Assembly (NCBI GenBank): GCA_051654865.1
Contig: JBOFYV010000078.1
Span: forward strand, 1-38,917
DNA: 38,917 nucleotides
Reading direction: 5' to 3'
From: JBOFOR01 sp051654865
GTDB lineage: Bacteria > Bacillota > Clostridia > Peptostreptococcales > Peptostreptococcaceae
Shown piece after piece: positions 33,423-38,917 of the stretch (position 1 is the first letter of the stretch; every line of letters starts with the position of its first letter). A model generated the notes under the pieces. It had not been told where the DNA came from. It did not search any database and saw nothing but the letters and a program-made list of their open reading frames with translations. A program made the translations under genes and the position numbers.

Positions 33423-34706
33423 TTAACCTTCTATCTTATCTATCTCCTTAATATCAACATTTTCACTTACTAATTTTGCTATTACTAAATCACCTGATAC
33501 ATTAAGAGTTGTTCTACACATATCCAACAATCTATCTACACCTAATATTAATCCAATACCTTCTGCTGGTATTCCTACTTGAGTAAGAAGTACTACGATT
33601 AAAGGTAATGAGCCTCCAGGTATTCCAGCTGTTCCAACCCCTGCAAGTATTGACATTAATACTACTAAAACTTGTTGACCTACACTTAAATCTACACCAT
33701 ACACTTGAGCTAAAAATAAAACTGTAATACCCTCAAATAATGCTGTTCCATTTTGATTAGCTGAAGCACCTATAGTTAAAACAAACTTAGCTATTTGTGG
33801 TGGTATGTTTAATTTTTTCTCAGCAGTTTCAAGTGCTACTGGTAAAGTTGCATTCGATGAAGCTGTTGAAAATGCATATAGATATACTTCTTTACAAGAT
33901 TTAAAATAAGCCCATGGTGAAACTTTAGCAAATATTTTTAAGAAACTTCCATACACTACAAATTGTTGAATTAAAAGCCCTAATATTACTATCATTGCAT
34001 AGAATGCAAGGTTTTGTAAGAATCCTCCACCTAATTTATATGCAGTATTAAAAACTATACCAAATATACCAAAAGGAGCTAACTTCATTGCAAAATCTAT
34101 TACTTTAAGTGATGTATCAAATATTGTTTCTAGTATTTTTATAAGTGGATTATCGTCTTCCTTAATTACCAAACTCATTGCATAACCAAATATAAGAGCA
34201 AAGAACATTAATGCTATTATTTCACCTGAGAAAGCCCTCGCAGCTGAATCTACTGGATTTTGTGGAATTAAATCTACTATATATTGATACCATACTTTAC
34301 CTGCTACAGAACTTACATTATCTTGTATTTGTATAACACTTTGATTTGTAGCTAATGCAGCTTTATCAAATTCTAAGCCTACTCCTGGCTTAAGTACTCC
34401 TGTTAATGTTATAGCTATTACAACTGCAATTGCACTTAGTGTAACTGTAAATAATATTGATTTACCTGCTACTTTTCCTAATCCTCTGCCTTTTCCAAGT
34501 TCAAATACACCAAGCATCAATGCTGATACTAGTAGAGGTATTACTACCATAAATATAAGCCTTAAAAATAATGCACCTATAAGAGCGAAAACTTCTGTAA
34601 CTGGTTTCATGAATGTAAAAGTTTCTAGAGGTAATGCATAAAATGCAGCTAAGCCGCCAATGATACCAAGTAAAAATCCTAAAAGTAGTTTTTGGTATTG
34701 CTTCAT
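33423..34706 (-). CDS. Sodium/proton:dicarboxylate (or amino acid) symporter, DAACS family
   Basis: This 427-residue membrane protein has the GltP/DctA/SstT fold. The N-terminus has hydrophobic helices (LLLGFLLGIIGGLAAFYALP), a conserved FLRLIFMVVIPLLVSALMLG segment (about 47-66), the Ser-rich first hairpin STASSNATLPVALETAEK (about 279-296), the NQNGTALFEG motif (about 314-323) that binds cation and substrate, the second hairpin GTAGIPGGSLPLIVVLL (about 358-374), and ILGVDRLLDMCRTTLNVSGD with the substrate-binding Asp/Arg/Asn. AGGAGG precedes the ATG. It lies 104 bases beyond ilvB with no clear terminator between. Whether it takes C4-dicarboxylates, glutamate or serine/threonine cannot be told by eye. 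Confidence 0.88.
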   Translation of the reverse strand: MKQYQKLLLGFLLGIIGGLAAFYALPLETFTFMKPVTEVFALIGALFLRLIFMVVIPLLVSALMLGVFELGKGRGLGKVAGKSILFTVTLSAIAVVIAITLTGVLKPGVGLEFDKAALATNQSVIQIQDNVSSVAGKVWYQYIVDLIPQNPVDSAARAFSGEIIALMFFALIFGYAMSLVIKEDDNPLIKILETIFDTSLKVIDFAMKLAPFGIFGIVFNTAYKLGGGFLQNLAFYAMIVILGLLIQQFVVYGSFLKIFAKVSPWAYFKSCKEVYLYAFSTASSNATLPVALETAEKKLNIPPQIAKFVLTIGASANQNGTALFEGITVLFLAQVYGVDLSVGQQVLVVLMSILAGVGTAGIPGGSLPLIVVLLTQVGIPAEGIGLILGVDRLLDMCRTTLNVSGDLVIAKLVSENVDIKEIDKIEG

Positions 34707-34810
34707 AATGTACCCTCCTTTTTACTTATTCTTAAATATTATTCAATTTAATAGATTTCATTTCCTAATTTAATGAGTATTTAACAAAATATCTTATAGT
34801 TTAACAATAT

Positions 34811-36481
34811 TTAATTGCATATAAAGCTATCTAATGTAGCATTTGGAGCTACTATCGGGTAAACATCATAGTCTTTATTTATGTCACATTGAATTAACAC
34901 ACTTTTATTCTTAATCTTACTTTGTAAAATATCTTGTAGCTCTAGTAGATTTGTTGCTTTATACGCATCTAAGTTATATGCTTTTGCTAAAGCTACATAA
35001 TTAACATTATCAACTATATCCGTTTCAGAGTATCTTTCGTTAGAAAATAGTTTTTGCCATTGTCTAACCATACCCAGAGCACTATTGTTTAATAGTACTA
35101 TAACTACATTTATATTGTACTGTGATAAAGTAGCTAATTCATTACAGTTCATTTTGAAACTACCATCACCTGTTACTAAAATTACATTTTTATTATAGTT
35201 ACCTAACTTTGTGCCTATTGCTGCACCTAAGCCAAATCCCATAGTACCAAGACCTGCTGATGTGATAAAGTTTTTTCCCTTCTTAAAATTAAAATATTTC
35301 GCTGCCCACATTTGATGTTGACCTACATCTGTTACAATTACACTGTCGTAATTGAAGCTTTTATCTACTAATCTAAATATATTTTTAGGATGAAACTCTT
35401 CTTTTTCTATAAAGTCATTACTTTCATATGATTTTATTTCTTGTAGCCAACTCTCGTTATTTTTATCTTCTACTTCATTTAATAAATCTTCTAATATAGT
35501 TTTTAAATTACCAACTAATGATACATTAGATTTTGTATTTTTTCCTATTTCCGATGGATCTATATCTATATGGATAATACTTGCATTCTTTGCAAACTCT
35601 GAAGTTTTTCCTACTACTCTATCGCTAAATCTAGCACCTATAGCTATAACTAAATCTGCGTTTGATAATGCTAGATTACTTTCACTACTACCATGCATAC
35701 CTACCATACCTAATGATAACTCATTAGATCTATCTATATTACCAAGGCCCATAAGGGTATTTAATACTGGTGTATTTATTTTTGTTGCAAACTTTTCTAA
35801 TAAGTCTTCACTATCTGATGATTTTACACCTCCACCTGCATATACTACAGGCCTTATTGAATTTTTTATAAGAATACTTGCTTCTTTTATACGTTCATAA
35901 TATTTCTCATTGTTTTTATCATTACTTTTTTCACTCAACTGTTGTTGATAGGGTACATAGTTATCTACATCAAAGTCTAATTCTTCTAAAAATAAATCCT
36001 TAGGTATATCTATTAATACAGGTCCTTTTCTTGGTTCATTAGATACTTTAAATGCCTCTTTTACCACATTAGGAATATCTTCTACTCTTCTAACTAAGTA
36101 GTTATGCTTTGTTATAGATAAAGTCATTCCTGTTGTATCAATTTCTTGAAATGAATCTTTTCCTAGTAAATTTGATGGAACCTGACCTGTTATAACAACT
36201 AATGGTGTAGAATCCATGTAAGCTGTAGCTATACCTGTTATTGCATTGGTTGCTCCTGGTCCTGAAGTTGTAAAACAAACACCTACCTTATTTGTACTCC
36301 TAGCATATCCATCTGCGGCATGAACGCTCCCCTGCTCATGTGATGTTCTTATATGAGTAAAGTCATCCTTATAATCATATAAAGCATCATACAAAGGTAT
36401 TACTGCCCCACCTGGATATCCAAATATTATATCTACACCCTCCTTTTTTAGACATTCTAATAATACTCTTGCACCATTCAT
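34811..36481 (-). CDS. ilvB: Acetolactate synthase, catalytic (large) subunit
   Basis: This 556-residue ThDP-dependent enzyme forms acetolactate or acetohydroxybutyrate, the first common step to valine, leucine and isoleucine. The catalytic Glu49 lies in RTSHEQGSVHAADGYAR. FTTSGPGATN, the central GARFSDRVVGK (FAD/PAPH-like domain) and the ThDP motif GDGSFKMNCNELATLSQYNI, followed by VVIVLLNNS, are all present. It starts 24 bases past ilvD. No small regulatory subunit gene (ilvN/ilvH) lies in the window; the ilvC side is cut off by the right edge, so it may be further upstream. The biosynthetic rather than catabolic (AlsS) role is supported by ilvC and ilvD in the same operon. Confidence 0.93.
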   Translation of the reverse strand: MNGARVLLECLKKEGVDIIFGYPGGAVIPLYDALYDYKDDFTHIRTSHEQGSVHAADGYARSTNKVGVCFTTSGPGATNAITGIATAYMDSTPLVVITGQVPSNLLGKDSFQEIDTTGMTLSITKHNYLVRRVEDIPNVVKEAFKVSNEPRKGPVLIDIPKDLFLEELDFDVDNYVPYQQQLSEKSNDKNNEKYYERIKEASILIKNSIRPVVYAGGGVKSSDSEDLLEKFATKINTPVLNTLMGLGNIDRSNELSLGMVGMHGSSESNLALSNADLVIAIGARFSDRVVGKTSEFAKNASIIHIDIDPSEIGKNTKSNVSLVGNLKTILEDLLNEVEDKNNESWLQEIKSYESNDFIEKEEFHPKNIFRLVDKSFNYDSVIVTDVGQHQMWAAKYFNFKKGKNFITSAGLGTMGFGLGAAIGTKLGNYNKNVILVTGDGSFKMNCNELATLSQYNINVVIVLLNNSALGMVRQWQKLFSNERYSETDIVDNVNYVALAKAYNLDAYKATNLLELQDILQSKIKNKSVLIQCDINKDYDVYPIVAPNATLDSFICN

Positions 36482-36505
36482 ATAGTATTTATCCCCCTTT
36501 ATTTC

Positions 36506-38155
36506 TTATTTGCATACCGCCCCAGTTGCAGCACTAGTAACTAACTTTTCATATTTCTTTAAATAACCACTTAGGTTAATTTCTTTAAATACTAATTTAT
36601 TTTTTCTTTCCTGTAGTTCTTTTTCATCAACTAATAAGTTTACTTCTTTATTTTTTAAATCTATTTTTATCATGTCTCCATTTTGTACTAAAGCTATTGG
36701 TCCACCTTCTTTTGCTTCTGGTGATACATGCCCTATACAAAATCCTCTAGTTCCTCCAGAGAATCTACCATCTGTTATTAAACAAACATCTTTATCAAGA
36801 CCCATACCACAAAGGGTAGATGTTGGAGTTAGCATTTCTCTCATACCAGGTCCACCCTTTGGACCTTCGTATCTTATAACTACAACGTCACCTTTTTTTA
36901 TTTCATTATTTAGTATTGCCTCTATACAACTTTCCTCACTATTAAATACTACACAAGGTCCTGTAAACTCTACTACACTTTTGTCTACAGCTGATGTTTT
37001 TATTACTGCTCCTTGTGGTGACAAACTTCCCTTTAATATTTTTATACCACCTGTATTTGAGTATGGATTTTCTATATCTTTTATTACTTCATTGTTTCTC
37101 TTTTCACTTAATAGGTTTCCTACTTTTTGACATTCACAGGTCATAGTATCTTTGTTTATTAAATCCTTTTTACTAAGTTCATTTACTACTGCATATATTC
37201 CACCAGCATTATCTAAGTCTTGTATGTAATGACTTCCTGCAGGGCTTAATTTACATAAATTCGGTACTTTTTCACTTATTTCATTTATCATATCTAAGTC
37301 TATTTCTACTAAAGCTTCATTTGCAATTGCTGTTAAATGAAGCACTGTATTTGTTGAACATCCTAATGCCATATCTACTGTTAGAGCATTTTCAAAACTT
37401 TCTTTAGTCATAATATCTCTGGCTTTTATATTATTTCTAAATAGCTCCATTATCTTTATTCCTGTTAACTTCGCTAGTCTTCTTCTTTTTGAGTAAACAG
37501 CAGGGATTGTAGCATTACCTCTAAGTGCCATACCTAAAGCCTCTGTCATACAATTCATAGAGTTAGCTGTAAACATACCAGAACAAGATCCACAAGTTGG
37601 ACAAGCTTCTTCTTCTAGCTCATATAATTCTTCATATGTCATGCTATTTGAATTAACCTTTCCAACTGCCTCAAACACAGTGGTTATATCACAAGATTTA
37701 TCATTAAAATTACCAGCAAGCATAGGACCACCACTTAATATTATTGCTGGTATATTGAGCCTTGCTGCTGCCATTAACATTCCTGGAACTACTTTATCAC
37801 AACTAGGTATTAAAACTAATGCATCCAAACTATGTGCTTTTACCATTACTTCTATGCTATCAGCTATTATTTCTCTACTTACTAAAGAATATTTCATACC
37901 TTCGTGATTCATAGCTATTCCATCACATACTGCTATTGAAGGAAACTCAAGGGGAGTTCCTCCCCCTATAAGCACTCCCCTTTTTACACAATCTGTAAGT
38001 TCCCTTAGGTGTATATGTCCTGGAACTATTTCATTAAAAGAATTAACAATTCCTACAAATGGCTTTTCTATTTCTAAATCTGTAAATCCACTTCCTTTTA
38101 ATAAACTTCTATGAGGTGCCTTAGTTAGCCCCAACTTCACATTGTTGCTTCTCAT
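36506..38155 (-). CDS. ilvD: Dihydroxy-acid dehydratase
   Basis: This 549-residue iron-sulfur dehydratase converts 2,3-dihydroxy-isovalerate/methylvalerate to the 2-oxo acids. Cluster ligands are Cys77 (AVCDGIAMNHEGM), Cys119 (IPSCDKVVPGM) and Cys191 (in CPTCGSCSGMFTANSM). C-terminal GGPGMREML, TDGRFSGGTRGFCIGHVSPEA and the conserved Ser in that block are also present. An ATG at 38164 directly touches AGGAGG (38165-38170), so it cannot serve as start. The ATG at 38155, nine bases away and giving MRSNNVK, is chosen. The gene overlaps the end of ilvC by 35 bases, so the two are coupled. Confidence 0.95.
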   Translation of the reverse strand: MRSNNVKLGLTKAPHRSLLKGSGFTDLEIEKPFVGIVNSFNEIVPGHIHLRELTDCVKRGVLIGGGTPLEFPSIAVCDGIAMNHEGMKYSLVSREIIADSIEVMVKAHSLDALVLIPSCDKVVPGMLMAAARLNIPAIILSGGPMLAGNFNDKSCDITTVFEAVGKVNSNSMTYEELYELEEEACPTCGSCSGMFTANSMNCMTEALGMALRGNATIPAVYSKRRRLAKLTGIKIMELFRNNIKARDIMTKESFENALTVDMALGCSTNTVLHLTAIANEALVEIDLDMINEISEKVPNLCKLSPAGSHYIQDLDNAGGIYAVVNELSKKDLINKDTMTCECQKVGNLLSEKRNNEVIKDIENPYSNTGGIKILKGSLSPQGAVIKTSAVDKSVVEFTGPCVVFNSEESCIEAILNNEIKKGDVVVIRYEGPKGGPGMREMLTPTSTLCGMGLDKDVCLITDGRFSGGTRGFCIGHVSPEAKEGGPIALVQNGDMIKIDLKNKEVNLLVDEKELQERKNKLVFKEINLSGYLKKYEKLVTSAATGAVCK

Positions 38156-38917
38156 TATTAACATCCTCCTGTTTATTTTTATTTAAAAATGCCATCATAC
38201 TTCTTAAATTTCTACCAACTTCAGCCATTGGCATATTAAAATCATTTTCTCTATATTGTAAGAAGTTTGGTTTTCCATTTTCATTTTCTTCTATCCATTC
38301 CTTAGCAAATTTTCCACTTTGTATATCGCCTAATACAGCCTTCATAGCATTTCTAGTGTCCTCTGTTATTATTCTTTTACCAGATACATAATCACCATAC
38401 TCTGCTGTATCACTTATACTGTATCTCATTCTTTCAAATCCACCTTCATATAAAAGGTCTACTACTAATTTCATTTCATGTAAACATTCAAAGTAAGCTA
38501 CTTCTTCTTGATATCCTGCTTCAACTAATGTATCGTATCCAGCTTTTATAAGCTCATTTACTCCTCCACAAAGTACAGCTTGCTCTCCAAATAAATCAGT
38601 TTCTGTTTCTTCTTTAAAAGTTGTTTCTAATACTCCTGCTCTTGTTGCTCCTATTCCTTTTGCATAAGCTAAAACTGTATCATATGCATTTGTAGTGTAA
38701 TCTTGGTATACTGCATATAATGCTGGCACTCCACTACCTTGAGTAAATACACTTCTTAATAAATGACCTGGTCCTTTGGGAGCTACCATCACTACATCAA
38801 CATATTCTGGTGGATTTATTTGATTAAAATGTATATTGAATCCATGTGCAAAAGCTAAAGTTTGCCCATCCCTTAAATTTTCTCTTATACTTTCCTCATA
38901 CACCTTCTTTTGAGTTG
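38121..38917 (-). CDS. ilvC: Ketol-acid reductoisomerase, C-terminal part (cut by right edge)
   Basis: The reading frame runs in from the right edge (TQKKVYEESI at the border) and stops at 38121, so about 265 residues of the usual 330 are present. The Rossmann NADP-binding start is missing. Visible parts are AFAHGFNIHF, VMVAPKGPGHLLR, the magnesium-binding DLFGEQAVLCGG and the ECLHEMKLVVDLLYEGG helix with its conserved Glu residues, all from the class I enzyme. The tail (NNEKQQCEVGAN) is lengthened because the gene overlaps ilvD by 35 bases. A GTG at 38903 could be misread as a start; it is an internal Val codon. Confidence 0.95.
   Translation of the reverse strand, partial: TQKKVYEESIRENLRDGQTLAFAHGFNIHFNQINPPEYVDVVMVAPKGPGHLLRSVFTQGSGVPALYAVYQDYTTNAYDTVLAYAKGIGATRAGVLETTFKEETETDLFGEQAVLCGGVNELIKAGYDTLVEAGYQEEVAYFECLHEMKLVVDLLYEGGFERMRYSISDTAEYGDYVSGKRIITEDTRNAMKAVLGDIQSGKFAKEWIEENENGKPNFLQYRENDFNMPMAEVGRNLRSMMAFLNKNKQEDVNNEKQQCEVGAN

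Noticed and set aside
34707..34810. Terminator between ilvB and the symporter gene
   Set aside because: The gap is AT-rich but forms no convincing hairpin with a T run, so I leave it unassigned.
36672..37130. 152-codon plus-strand frame opposite ilvD
   Set aside because: Complement of a strongly conserved enzyme, with no ribosome binding site or recognisable domain.
37525..37540. TGGCAC on the minus strand inside ilvD as a sigma-54 promoter
   Set aside because: The -12 element is absent, so it is a chance hexamer in a coding sequence.

Overview
The window is AT-rich, with strong AGGAGG-type ribosome binding sites, many ATA/AGA codons and Firmicutes-style PTS genes. This points to a low-GC clostridium, most likely Peptostreptococcaceae (Paraclostridium/Paeniclostridium-like). 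The genus is an inference. I see no tRNA, rRNA, CRISPR array, insertion sequence or phage gene.

Layout. (1) 1-4053: a partial divergent gene of unknown function (possibly a regulator), an M20 peptidase followed by two YjiH/YjiG-like membrane proteins, and a LUD-domain protein. (2) 4143-8482: a 505-residue HTH regulator divergent from an MFS transporter, with a well-formed palindromic operator candidate between them, then an ECF sigma factor and its probable anti-sigma partner. (3) 8494-26698: the core of the window, a glycosaminoglycan (hyaluronan/chondroitin type) utilisation locus. (4) 26778-28697: a FUSC-like membrane protein. (5) 28855-33375: a beta-glucoside operon (licT, PTS EIIBCA, GH1 phospho-beta-glucosidase) with a visible promoter, cre site, leader terminator and LicT antiterminator target. 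(6) 33381-38917: a dicarboxylate symporter and the end of an ilvC-ilvD-ilvB operon.

How the GAG locus works (family knowledge plus inference). A secreted PL8 lyase cuts the polymer outside the cell into unsaturated oligosaccharides or disaccharides. A mannose-family PTS (EIIA, EIIC, EIID, EIIB) imports them. A cytoplasmic heparinase II/III-fold lyase and a GH88 unsaturated glucuronyl hydrolase process them. KduI, KduD, KDG kinase and KDPG aldolase then carry the uronate to pyruvate and glyceraldehyde 3-phosphate. A GH35 beta-galactosidase is transcribed divergently from the lyase.

The most striking point is regulation. A LevR-type sigma-54 activator (AAA+ domain with GAFTGA, two PRDs, EIIA- and EIIB-like domains) sits in the middle. 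Four -24/-12 promoters (TGGYAC-N5-TTGC) precede the PTS operon, the kduI operon, the PL8 gene and the GH35 gene, and none was noticed elsewhere in the window. TGACAC-like motifs upstream of these promoters are candidate enhancer sites. Streptococci carry a similar hyaluronan gene set under a LacI-type repressor, so this looks like the same pathway rewired to PTS-sensed sigma-54 control.

Several gene starts are moved inward from the longest reading frame, because a ribosome binding site, sigma-54 promoter or antiterminator lies inside the longer frame (PL8 lyase, EIID, beta-glucoside PTS, FUSC protein, ilvD, anti-sigma).
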